Source of the DNA: Dyadobacter frigoris
GTDB taxonomy: Bacteria > Bacteroidota > Bacteroidia > Cytophagales > Spirosomataceae
DNA length: 64,000 nt
Direction: 5' to 3'
NCBI RefSeq assembly: GCF_005280585.1
Contig: NZ_SZVO01000009.1
Coordinates: 124,001-188,000, forward strand
Every line of letters begins with the position of its first letter. The stretch's first letter is position 1. A model generated the notes under the pieces. The model had not been told where the DNA came from. It did no database searches and worked only from the letters and a program-made list of their open reading frames with translations. The position numbers and the translations under genes are program-made. This document shows positions 27,102-34,933 of the stretch, piece by piece.

Positions 27102-28583
27102 ATGAAAAATTTATCGGTTATCATCATTACATTATTTAACTTATCCATGAGTGCCTACGCTCAGGAAATAAGTAAAGATTCGCTTCAATCGCTGAAAGAC
27201 GAAAAGAAAAATATTGAAATCAGTAAAAGTATTAACGATCGTAAGACGGAACTTGCTAAAAACCAGAACAAACTGCTTCAAAAAAACCAGGAAGTAGAAA
27301 AAACGGCTGTGGATGCACAGAAGGCTGCAGACGACAATAATGCTTTAGCAGCCAGGTTAGGGAAAGATCCCCAAAATAAAAAACTCGCCGGCGAAGCGAG
27401 CAAGGCAGCTCGTCAGGCAGAAAGAAGTGCAAAAAAAGCAAGGAATGCGGCGGACGATCAGCAGAAGCTAACAAAAGATATAGCGTCACTTCAAAATAAA
27501 ATTGCAGAAAATGAGGCAAAACTAAGCGTACAATCATCAGTTGCAAGTACAGATTCTCAACCGGTGACTACTACGAAAGGTACTCTTTTACAACCTGCTG
27601 TGAATGGTGCTGTGCAAAACACTGCGCCAGTATCTCCAATACAGCCTGCAATGGAAAATTTACGAGTGGCCCCTCAGGTAATTACACAAAACATCAATGT
27701 AGATTCGCTTCGGTCTGTGCAAGGTGCTCAGGGAATTGCTCAGAAAGTAGTTGAGTCAACCTACAAAAATTATCCGCAACAGTCCGGGCAGCCTTCTATT
27801 ATTATTAACAACATCATTATCCCGTCAGATTATGAAAGACCAAAAGCCGCGACGCCTGTTCAAAACCCAGAAATGGCTCAAATGAGTGCACGGGAAAGAG
27901 AGGATTATGAAGATTATAAAGCTTGGAAAAAGCAAAGAAGTCGTTTTACTGACAATCGGGAGCAGAATTTCAATAATGAACCGCAGCCAATGCCTTCTCA
28001 AAATGACAAATTAACTTTTAAAGAACGTTTTGGAGAGAGGACGCCAAGAAATTCTGGTTTATGGGTAATCCCGGTAGTTGGTATCCATGCATCAAGTTTC
28101 AAGGCTGATTTTAGCGATGGAAAAGCAGATGGTCGTATTGGTTGGAATGCCGGTCTTGATTTTAGAATACATGAAAAAAGGTTTTTTATCCAGCCGGGTG
28201 TGCATTATTTCAGCTCTTCAATGCGAATCAGTACAGAAGATAGTTTGTCAAATGCGCCTTTGCTTTCAGGTCCAAGACTTCACTTCCTGAAAGTTCCGTT
28301 GCTGCTTGGGTTTTATTTAACCAAAGCAAATAAGGGATTCTTCAAAATGAACGTTAAAGCGGGAGCAACGGGTTCATACGTCCTTGCCGTCGATAAAAGC
28401 GATAAAAGACAGTTTGACAGAGATAATATTGAAGACTTTTCCTACGGTTTAAATGCTGGTTTGGGACTGGAATTCGGTCTGATCACATTGGATATCTCGC
28501 ATGAGTGGGGGATGAATACTTTGTTTAAAGACAGCAATAACAAAAACAATGTGTTGCGAGCAACGATTGGTTTGAAGCTTTAA
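27102..28583 (+). CDS. exported coiled-coil protein with C-terminal outer-membrane barrel
   Basis: 493 residues. A signal peptide (about 1-20, cleavage after AYA) precedes a strongly heptad-like helical region (about 25-145) rich in Lys, Glu, Ala and Gln. A Gln/Pro/Asn-rich linker (about 145-300) follows. The last 180 residues (from WVIPVVGIHASSF) look like a porin-type eight-stranded barrel of the OMP_b-brl_2 class, ending in the classical amphipathic strand. It is likely an outer-membrane protein with a periplasmic coiled-coil stalk. I know no function. It ends at a strong bidirectional terminator. Confidence 0.75.
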   Translation: MKNLSVIIITLFNLSMSAYAQEISKDSLQSLKDEKKNIEISKSINDRKTELAKNQNKLLQKNQEVEKTAVDAQKAADDNNALAARLGKDPQNKKLAGEASKAARQAERSAKKARNAADDQQKLTKDIASLQNKIAENEAKLSVQSSVASTDSQPVTTTKGTLLQPAVNGAVQNTAPVSPIQPAMENLRVAPQVITQNINVDSLRSVQGAQGIAQKVVESTYKNYPQQSGQPSIIINNIIIPSDYERPKAATPVQNPEMAQMSAREREDYEDYKAWKKQRSRFTDNREQNFNNEPQPMPSQNDKLTFKERFGERTPRNSGLWVIPVVGIHASSFKADFSDGKADGRIGWNAGLDFRIHEKRFFIQPGVHYFSSSMRISTEDSLSNAPLLSGPRLHFLKVPLLLGFYLTKANKGFFKMNVKAGATGSYVLAVDKSDKRQFDRDNIEDFSYGLNAGLGLEFGLITLDISHEWGMNTLFKDSNNKNNVLRATIGLKL

Positions 28584-28600
28584 TTTAAGTTTAAAAAAAT

Positions 28601-28650
28601 AAAAATGCCCTGAGTAATGATTACCCTCGATCATTATTCAGGGCATTTTT
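28601..28650. terminator. bidirectional terminator, 21-bp stem
   Basis: Arms 28601-28621 and 28630-28650 pair over 21 bp with one G-T wobble and an 8-base loop; A-run on the left and T-run on the right allow it to serve both convergent genes. Confidence 0.88.
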
Positions 28651-28669
28651 ATTGGTAAGAAATTCTTAT

Positions 28670-29443
28670 TTACATGATAAAAGCATTTCCCTTGTTCTTA
28701 TAACTTTGCGCTCCGCAGCTGATAAAAATAATAATAGAAGCAATGATAGCCGTATATGCCACAGATTTATTTACCTCCCAATTTGCAACAGCTACTGCAA
28801 TCAGTGCCCAGACTCCAACGGAAGCAGATTCACGCAGGTTCCTGTTCCAGGTTACAAATAAGTTGATAGCCATCGCTGCCAAAATCATAATGATCGTCCA
28901 GTTTTCGGCAGAAATCCCAAATCCATCCCACTGTATTTTGGTAAGGTAAGCTGCAATATTCGCTATAATGGCAACGGTGATCCAACCGAAATAAATGGCA
29001 AACGGCCACCATTCCAGTGCAACCCGTTTGAAAGTGATCAGATCAAATTCCATACGCGTGCGGACTACAATGCTGCAAAGGGAAAGTAAAAGAGCGGTCA
29101 TAATAATGACGGAAGCGCCGGTGTAATCATAAAGCCAGGTCAGAATCCACAAGCAATTGGCGACACAGGAAATCACAAACATCCATCCGATTTTCTCAAC
29201 CACGGCGGGTGTTTCCTTTGTGTTAAAGAGTCCCTGACTCTGGTAAATAGCAAACGCAATTAAGCCGCTATAAATAAGTCCCCAAATTGAAAATGCGTAA
29301 CCGGCCGGTGTAAATAAATTCTGGTATTTAGCCGAAACGCTGGCCATTGTACTATGATTGAAAATACCTGTATTGGACAGGTAATTCATAATAATTGTAA
29401 TAATCAGGGCGATGATATTGGATAGTTGAAGAGTCTTTTTCAT
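28670..29443 (-). CDS. TspO/MBR-like tryptophan-rich membrane protein
   Basis: 257 residues from the ATG at 29443 (MKKTLQLSNIIALIITIIMNY), which starts directly with a membrane helix; the frame runs 22 codons further upstream without support. About seven or eight helices with Trp-rich boundaries are visible (FTPAGYAFSIWGLIYSGL, NCLWILTWLYDYTG, EWWPFAIYFGWITV). Length and pattern match the group annotated as tryptophan-rich sensory proteins in Bacteroidota, longer than the 160-residue classic TspO. Classic relatives bind porphyrins or cholesterol; the role here is unknown. Confidence is in the membrane fold, less in the family name. Confidence 0.7.
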   Translation of the reverse strand: MKKTLQLSNIIALIITIIMNYLSNTGIFNHSTMASVSAKYQNLFTPAGYAFSIWGLIYSGLIAFAIYQSQGLFNTKETPAVVEKIGWMFVISCVANCLWILTWLYDYTGASVIIMTALLLSLCSIVVRTRMEFDLITFKRVALEWWPFAIYFGWITVAIIANIAAYLTKIQWDGFGISAENWTIIMILAAMAINLFVTWNRNLRESASVGVWALIAVAVANWEVNKSVAYTAIIASIIIFISCGAQSYKNKGNAFIM

Positions 29444-29782
29444 ACGGAGATTTTTGAGAATTAATGATATGCCGCGGAATTGAATCCTATTTTGTAATAG
29501 TACGTACAAATAAACAACAAGCCAAAAAAGGATACTTTTTCACTATTAAAATTGTACCGAACGTAATATTTGTAATAAAAGCGATCGGGAATTCAGGGGT
29601 GAAAAATGGCTCTTTATCCGGTTTTTCTTTCTCTTGGTCAGAGCGGTTTTCTTTTATTGACGCTAATGATTCCCTTTGTAGCATTGAAATGCCAGACTTA
29701 ACGCTCCCGTAAATTATAAACTTTTTTATGATTAAATTTTTTACAAAAAGAAACCGTAAGCATGGTCCTAAATTTGTGAACA
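29444..29782. other. 339-base divergent intergenic region with an inverted repeat
   Basis: It lies between the TspO-like gene (minus) and the ECF sigma gene (plus). TTTGTA (29491-29496) and TACAAA (29505-29510) form a 20-bp inverted repeat about 50 bases before the TspO-like start, a possible operator. TAAATTTG at 29769-29776 is an exact -7 match that ends 6 bases before the sigma ATG. No ORF or RNA gene is supported. Confidence 0.4.
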
Positions 29783-30439
29783 ATGAATATTATCAATTTT
29801 AGAAACAATCATAAAAGCAGCTCAAGCAGCGACGAGCAAAATTTTGAATCCATTATAGCGGGCTGTATTGCGCAAAACAGTCAGGCGCAGCGGCTTCTGT
29901 ACAAGCAATATTTTGGGTATGCCAAAAGTATTTGCTTGCGCTACACGTCCTGTTCCGAAGAAGTGGATGAAGTTTTGAACGAAGGTTTTTTAAAGGTTTT
30001 TACGCATTTGAAAGAATACGATTCCACTTATCCGTTCAAGGTCTGGATCAGGACTATTATGATCAATACCGCTATCAGCTATTACCGGAAACATAAAAAA
30101 CATAATGAAAAACGGGCTTCCTATGAGGATGCGCCGTATCTCGGATTTGAAGAAGATATTGTTAGCCAGATTACCGCTGAGGAAATCCTTTTGTTGATCC
30201 AAAAGATCAAACCAAAATATAAAAATGTATTTCTTTTGTATGTTGTCGATGGTTATAATCACCGGGAAATTGCGGATCTGATGGAAATGAATGAAGCTAC
30301 GGTACGATCGCATTATGTACGTGCCCGTGTACAATTACAGCAATTAATCAAACAAAATTATCCGCATCTTTTCCCGGTTGACTGGTCTGCAAGAATTGCG
30401 CAGGACAGATATTCAGAAGTGATTCAGGCGGTTGGCTGA
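29783..30439 (+). CDS. ECF RNA polymerase sigma factor
   Basis: 218 residues. Sigma-70 region 2 (about 40-105) includes LYKQYFGYAKSICLRYTSC and the FKVWIRTIMINTAISYYRKHKK core-binding/-10 helix; region 4 (about 135-190) has the HTH YNHREIADLMEMNEATVRSHYVRARVQL in pattern. It should direct RNA polymerase to a small regulon. No anti-sigma gene adjoins it; the next gene is an outer-membrane barrel. This differs from the sigma/FecR pair at 33.1 kb. A -7 element almost touching the ATG raises the possibility of a leaderless transcript. Confidence 0.9.
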   Translation: MNIINFRNNHKSSSSSDEQNFESIIAGCIAQNSQAQRLLYKQYFGYAKSICLRYTSCSEEVDEVLNEGFLKVFTHLKEYDSTYPFKVWIRTIMINTAISYYRKHKKHNEKRASYEDAPYLGFEEDIVSQITAEEILLLIQKIKPKYKNVFLLYVVDGYNHREIADLMEMNEATVRSHYVRARVQLQQLIKQNYPHLFPVDWSARIAQDRYSEVIQAVG

Positions 30440-30588
30440 TACCTTAAAATGTTTTTTGCTGAAAAGTATTCTGGTTTAATTAACCCTGCACCTGCTTTTC
30501 ATTTCACTTTTCCTGGATGGATTATATACACTAAACGCATGGCTTAATTTTTTTAGTAGGAGTAAAAACTACTCAAACTAAAAAACTC

Positions 30589-31725
30589 TTGAAGCTAAGA
30601 TACATTTGCCTGTTTTTATTAACATGTATTCCGGTTGAAGAAATTTTCGCACAGAATAAGCCTGGGTTTATAAAACGATTTATACAGAAATCCGTTTCCG
30701 ATACCACATCGCCGGGGAAATCAAGTTTCCGGATTTATCCTACGTTGGCCTATGCGCCCGAAACGAGTTTTGAATTTGGATTTTCATCGCTTTTCCTCTT
30801 TCAGGCAAAACAAGATTCGCTTAACCGGCTGAGTGAAGTACAAGCTTTCACTTTTGTAACGCTGGAAGCTCAATATGGTATCTGGCTTGATAACGCCATT
30901 TACGGAGACAAGGACAAATGGTTTATTTTAGGAAGAACACGTTTTCAGAGGTTTCCTCTATTGTATTATGGAATAGGACCTGAAACAAACGGAAAAGAAC
31001 CGGCATTAATTGATGCCAATTATATTCTGCTGAAACAGCGCGTATTAAGAAAAATAATTCCAAATCTTTTTCTTGGGCCGGAAGTTGATTATCAGCAATT
31101 ATACAATACGAAATTTAACCAGCCCGATGGGCATGACGTTTATGAACCGCCATTAGGAAGTCATGGTACCAGAAATCTTGGTTTGGGTGCGGCACTGGTT
31201 TTTGACAACAGGCATAATGTCCTCAATGTCAGAAAAGGCTTGTTTGGGGAAATTTCATTTCTAAAATATAATCAACGGCTCGCCAGCGACTATAAGTTTT
31301 ACGGGTTTAATGTCGACGTACGTTCTTCTCATAAAACCAATGACCGGAATGTTTTGGCCTGGCAGTTGTATGGTAATTTTATGACGGGCGATATTCCTTT
31401 CAATCAGCTCGCCTTAATGGGCGGGGAAATGATCATGCGCGGTTTCTATACCGGACGTTATCGTGACAAAAATATGCTGGCTTTCCAGACCGAACACCGC
31501 TGGCTTCCTTTCAAATTTAGTAAACGGATAGGAGGGACGGTTTTCGCTGCCGCGGCAGTGGTTGCTCCACAGGTTAACGAGTTCAGCTGGAAACATATCC
31601 GGCCATCAGGAGGCGTAGGATTAAGGTATTTACTATTTCCAAAAAAAGATATTTTCCTGAGACTGGATGTTGGTTTTACAAAGGAAGGGCCTGGTTTTTA
31701 TCTTTTTACGGGAGAAGCATTTTAA
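30589..31725 (+). CDS. Omp85/BamA-type outer-membrane barrel without POTRA domains
   Basis: 378 residues. The start is TTG at 30589: it is needed to include the signal peptide MKLRYICLFLLTCIPVEEIFA, and no ATG serves. The mature protein is almost entirely a surface-antigen/BamA-type barrel, with strands such as FRIYPTLAYAPETSFEFGFSS, GLGAALVFDNRHN and GGEMIMRGFYTGRYRD and a last strand ending in aromatic residues. There is no room for POTRA domains, so a BamA role in assembly is unlikely. It resembles the short BamA/TamA-family proteins common in Bacteroidota. It follows an ECF sigma gene by 149 bases. Confidence 0.82.
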   Translation: MKLRYICLFLLTCIPVEEIFAQNKPGFIKRFIQKSVSDTTSPGKSSFRIYPTLAYAPETSFEFGFSSLFLFQAKQDSLNRLSEVQAFTFVTLEAQYGIWLDNAIYGDKDKWFILGRTRFQRFPLLYYGIGPETNGKEPALIDANYILLKQRVLRKIIPNLFLGPEVDYQQLYNTKFNQPDGHDVYEPPLGSHGTRNLGLGAALVFDNRHNVLNVRKGLFGEISFLKYNQRLASDYKFYGFNVDVRSSHKTNDRNVLAWQLYGNFMTGDIPFNQLALMGGEMIMRGFYTGRYRDKNMLAFQTEHRWLPFKFSKRIGGTVFAAAAVVAPQVNEFSWKHIRPSGGVGLRYLLFPKKDIFLRLDVGFTKEGPGFYLFTGEAF

Positions 31726-31743
31726 TGAAGAAAAAGAAATTGG

Positions 31744-32802
31744 CTAGTATGTCAATTTCCTGATCAGCTCATTTCTTGTTTTATCATCAATTTGCAATTC
31801 ATTTTTGATGAAACTGTCCATGCCTCCGTACTTTTTATCAATCACCTCAAAAGTTGCATTGAGATAGCGCTCGTCCACTTTCATAAAGTTTTCGATCACT
31901 TTTGTATTGATGTGACGTTTAACCAGTTTTGCCAGTTTCACTTTACCCAGCATTTTTTCAATCTTATCTTTCCTGTAATAGTTAGAAAGAAGATACTCAT
32001 CCAGAATGGTTTGTCGGTCTACTTTCAGAATGGAAAGAATTAAAGCAGTTGTCATTCCCGTACGATCTTTTCCGGCAGAACAATGATATAAAACCGGTTC
32101 ATCCGATGTCAGAATTTGTTGAAGAAGATTACGAACCGTCGGAAGATTTTCCGAAACGCATCCTTTATAGAGTTCCAGCGTCAGTTCGATTGATTTTTCT
32201 TCGGAAATTTCACCGTTTAAAACTCTGCTCTTCAATTTAGTCAATAAATCGCCATTATCCTTCACAGTAGAAAAATGGACGTACTTAACATTTTCTGGCA
32301 ACTGATCTTCTTTTCCTTTTATTTCATTTGCCGTTCTAAGGTCATAAACCGTCTGAATACGCAGATCGTTAAATTTATGGAATTCGTTTTTCTTCAACCC
32401 GGCCAGATTATCAGAGCGGAATATTTTCCCCCAGCGAACCGTTTTTCCTTCCATCGTTTTAATCCCACCGATATCGCGGAAATTGATCACATTTTTAAAA
32501 TCAATGTGCCGATTGGAAATGGTTATCGTATCTTTTTTCGAAATTAAATTGAAGTATGGTCTGGTCTTATAATTTTTCAACAAAACAGGATCATCTGTTT
32601 TATTCCACTTAAATATCTCAGATATATTTTGAAGATTGATTTCTAAAACTTTGTTTTTATCAAAATGTAGCGTGTAATTGTTCCGGTAGTTTTCCAGGTA
32701 ATTCTCCTCTTTCAGCGATTTTTCAGCGTAAGACTTTGGAAGCTTAACACTGCAAGACGAAAACAGAAGCACAAAATAAAATAAGAGAAACAGATTCTTC
32801 AT
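31744..32802 (-). CDS. exported tyrosine-phosphatase-family lipoprotein
   Basis: 352 residues. An N-terminal lipoprotein signal with Cys17 in LLFSSCSVK anchors it outside the cytoplasm. A spacer of about 90 residues is followed by a Y_phosphatase3-type domain with NFRDIGGIKTMEG and the P-loop HCSAGKDRTGM, giving catalytic C241 and R247 (CX5R). Such enzymes remove phosphate from phosphotyrosine, phosphoserine or phosphoinositides. The exported location suggests phosphate scavenging or action on environmental phospho-esters rather than cell signalling. It is convergent with the Omp85-type gene, 18 bases away. Confidence 0.88.
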   Translation of the reverse strand: MKNLFLLFYFVLLFSSCSVKLPKSYAEKSLKEENYLENYRNNYTLHFDKNKVLEINLQNISEIFKWNKTDDPVLLKNYKTRPYFNLISKKDTITISNRHIDFKNVINFRDIGGIKTMEGKTVRWGKIFRSDNLAGLKKNEFHKFNDLRIQTVYDLRTANEIKGKEDQLPENVKYVHFSTVKDNGDLLTKLKSRVLNGEISEEKSIELTLELYKGCVSENLPTVRNLLQQILTSDEPVLYHCSAGKDRTGMTTALILSILKVDRQTILDEYLLSNYYRKDKIEKMLGKVKLAKLVKRHINTKVIENFMKVDERYLNATFEVIDKKYGGMDSFIKNELQIDDKTRNELIRKLTY

Positions 32803-33112
32803 CCCGGAAATAGCAGTGAGTTATCACCAAATGAAGTCTTTTTTTGAATAAATAATTCCATCAGATAAGTAATGTAGTCAACAGGATACAAATTGTGGCT
32901 TGCTGGCAAGTGATTTGGCACCGTAAGGTAATCGTTTCTTATATATAGAAAATATACTTTTTAAATTGGATTATATGAATATAATTTATATTAAATTCTG
33001 AGTTATGATTCATATTTAAAATTAAATTCGGTTCTTTATGTAAAAGAAGATGTTCTATATTGGAATAACCGGAAATTTCATTCCATTGGTCGCTAAATAA
33101 TAGAATTGAAAA
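32803..33112. other. 310-base AT-rich divergent intergenic region
   Basis: It separates the phosphatase gene (minus) from the ECF sigma gene (plus). It is very AT-rich, especially 32940-33030, as expected for promoters, but I find no exact TAnnTTTG in a convincing place on either strand and no ORF. Confidence 0.35.
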
Positions 33113-33718
33113 TTGAAAAACGGCATTGAAGATATTGAGCTATGGAAATCGTTTAAAGATGGTCAGCAGACTGCTTTTTCACTTCTGTACCGCCGGTATG
33201 TCACCGTTTTATATAAATATGGATTGAAAATTACACCGGATAATGAACTTGTTGAGGATGTGATCCAGGATCTTTTTGTTGATTTGTGGAAATCAAGAGA
33301 AAATTTGACAGATCCGGATTCTGTAAAATATTATCTTTTCACGGTGCTCAGACGAAAGATTGTCCGCTGCATTAATTCTTCGGGTAATACAGAGCAGCTT
33401 GACGATGAAAATCAAAAGCACGTTATTCACGTCGAGTCGGTTGAACATCTCATTGTTAATGAGGAAGAATCAGGAATTTTGGTTAGCAGCATTCAACATG
33501 CAGTTTCTAATTTACCGGCACGCCAGCAGGAAGTTATCAATCTTCGTTACTTCCATAATTTCTCCCATCCGGAAATTTCTGACATGATGGGAATTTCTCT
33601 TCAATCTGTTCATAACACGCTGCAAAAAGCGATGAAATCTTTACAACAGCAGATCAATCCAAAACTGGATCTGATTATCGTTCTGAGTATGTTTTTTTAT
33701 TCTGATCTGAATCTTTAA
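33113..33718 (+). CDS. ECF sigma factor of the SusCD-linked (Bacteroidota expansion) type
   Basis: 201 residues from a TTG at 33113; no ATG lies before region 2, so the TTG start is retained. Region 2 (about 15-85) shows FSLLYRRYVTVLYKYGLKI and DVIQDLFVDLWKSRENL; region 4 (about 125-180) has LPARQQEVINLRYFHNFSHPEISDMMG in pattern. It is the usual partner of a FecR anti-sigma factor and a SusC/TonB transporter, here both immediately downstream. In such systems substrate at the outer-membrane transporter signals through FecR to free the sigma factor, which induces the transport locus. Confidence 0.9.
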   Translation: MKNGIEDIELWKSFKDGQQTAFSLLYRRYVTVLYKYGLKITPDNELVEDVIQDLFVDLWKSRENLTDPDSVKYYLFTVLRRKIVRCINSSGNTEQLDDENQKHVIHVESVEHLIVNEEESGILVSSIQHAVSNLPARQQEVINLRYFHNFSHPEISDMMGISLQSVHNTLQKAMKSLQQQINPKLDLIIVLSMFFYSDLNL

Positions 33719-33877
33719 TTAAAACCACAAATTCAGGTTTTTTGGTACTTATCGAGGTTTTAATAATAATTTAAGAACTAAATCAATAAAACAGTAAAAT
33801 TATCTCTGGTGATTGGGGTAATGTGTGATATTTTATTGCTCTGTTTAATTGGAAGTCAAAATAAACATTGGTTATGC

Positions 33878-34897
33878 ATGGATTATTCCCAATTTAAAGC
33901 AAGTGGCCTGGCTGCCGATGATTTTTTCTGCAAATGGGTTCTTTCTCCTGATATTGACACGGACGCCTTTTGGATGAGCTGGCTGGGAAGCCACCTGGAA
34001 CTAATGGCACAGGTGGAATTAGCAAGGCGGATGGTGCTTGAAATGGCTTTGGAATCGGATGAAAATATTTCGGAGATTGTCATTGACAGAATGTGGGATA
34101 ATATTGTAGCGCGTACTAATGAGGTTCCGCTCAAAAGTCCATTTAATTTTAGCAGATGGTTGATGCCGGTCGCGGCCTGCATCGTTTTTACGATAATTGC
34201 GTTTACAGTATATCGTTACCATTTTGACGTGTCTCACAGCTACACAACCGCCAATGGAGAGACCAGGAGAATACAACTTCCGGATGGGTCGATGGTAACC
34301 TTAAATGCGAATTCAAAACTGGATGTACCCGGCGGCTGGCAAAGACCGGATCACAGAGAAGTATGGCTGGAAGGTGAAGCATTTTTCAAAGTTAGAAAAC
34401 AAAAAGAAGATGGAAGCCTTACAAAATTCACGGTACATACCAATGATGTAAATGTTGAAGTAAAAGGAACGGAGTTCAATGTAAATACAAGGAAACAGCA
34501 AACGGGAGTTTTACTTTCAGAGGGAAAAGTGGAGCTGTTTCTTAATAAATATGGCCAGGGTGATGAAGTAGTACATATGAACCCGGGCGATCAGGTTGAT
34601 TTTTCAACAAAAAAACAAACACTGGTAATCCGCAGAATCGAGGATCCGGTTTCTGTTTATTCCTGGAAAGATAACCGGTGGACATTTGATAAAACGCCGC
34701 TTTCGGATGTCGCATCGCTGATTACGGATACATATGGAATTAAAGTACGCATCCAGGGAGAGTGGGTTTCGCAGCAAAAAGTGACAGGAATTATTCCTTC
34801 CGATAATCTGGAAGACATTCTTGCCTCGCTGGAAAGTATCCTGCACGTAAAAATTGATCAGCAAAACAAAGAAATCACGATTAAAAGAGAGCAATAG
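33878..34897 (+). CDS. FecR-family anti-sigma factor
   Basis: 339 residues from the ATG at 33878 (MDYSQFKASGLAADDFFCKW), preferred over the upstream extension, which adds a spurious hydrophobic stretch. A cytoplasmic domain of about 90 residues precedes one membrane helix (near 90-112, WLMPVAACIVFTIIAF) and a periplasmic FecR domain (about 125-220, with TANGETRRIQLPDGSMVTLNANSKL and GEAFFKVRK). A C-terminal DUF4974-like/STN-type domain (about 265-335) follows. It should hold the sigma factor inactive until the SusC transporter below signals occupancy through its STN domain. Confidence 0.92.
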   Translation: MDYSQFKASGLAADDFFCKWVLSPDIDTDAFWMSWLGSHLELMAQVELARRMVLEMALESDENISEIVIDRMWDNIVARTNEVPLKSPFNFSRWLMPVAACIVFTIIAFTVYRYHFDVSHSYTTANGETRRIQLPDGSMVTLNANSKLDVPGGWQRPDHREVWLEGEAFFKVRKQKEDGSLTKFTVHTNDVNVEVKGTEFNVNTRKQQTGVLLSEGKVELFLNKYGQGDEVVHMNPGDQVDFSTKKQTLVIRRIEDPVSVYSWKDNRWTFDKTPLSDVASLITDTYGIKVRIQGEWVSQQKVTGIIPSDNLEDILASLESILHVKIDQQNKEITIKREQ

Positions 34898-34933
34898 AGT
34901 TTATAGTAAATCTTCGTATTAAAATATTAACAA

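Noticed and set aside
30589..31725. BamA function for the Omp85-type barrel
   Set aside because: At 378 residues there is space for the barrel only; the POTRA domains needed for BamA are absent.
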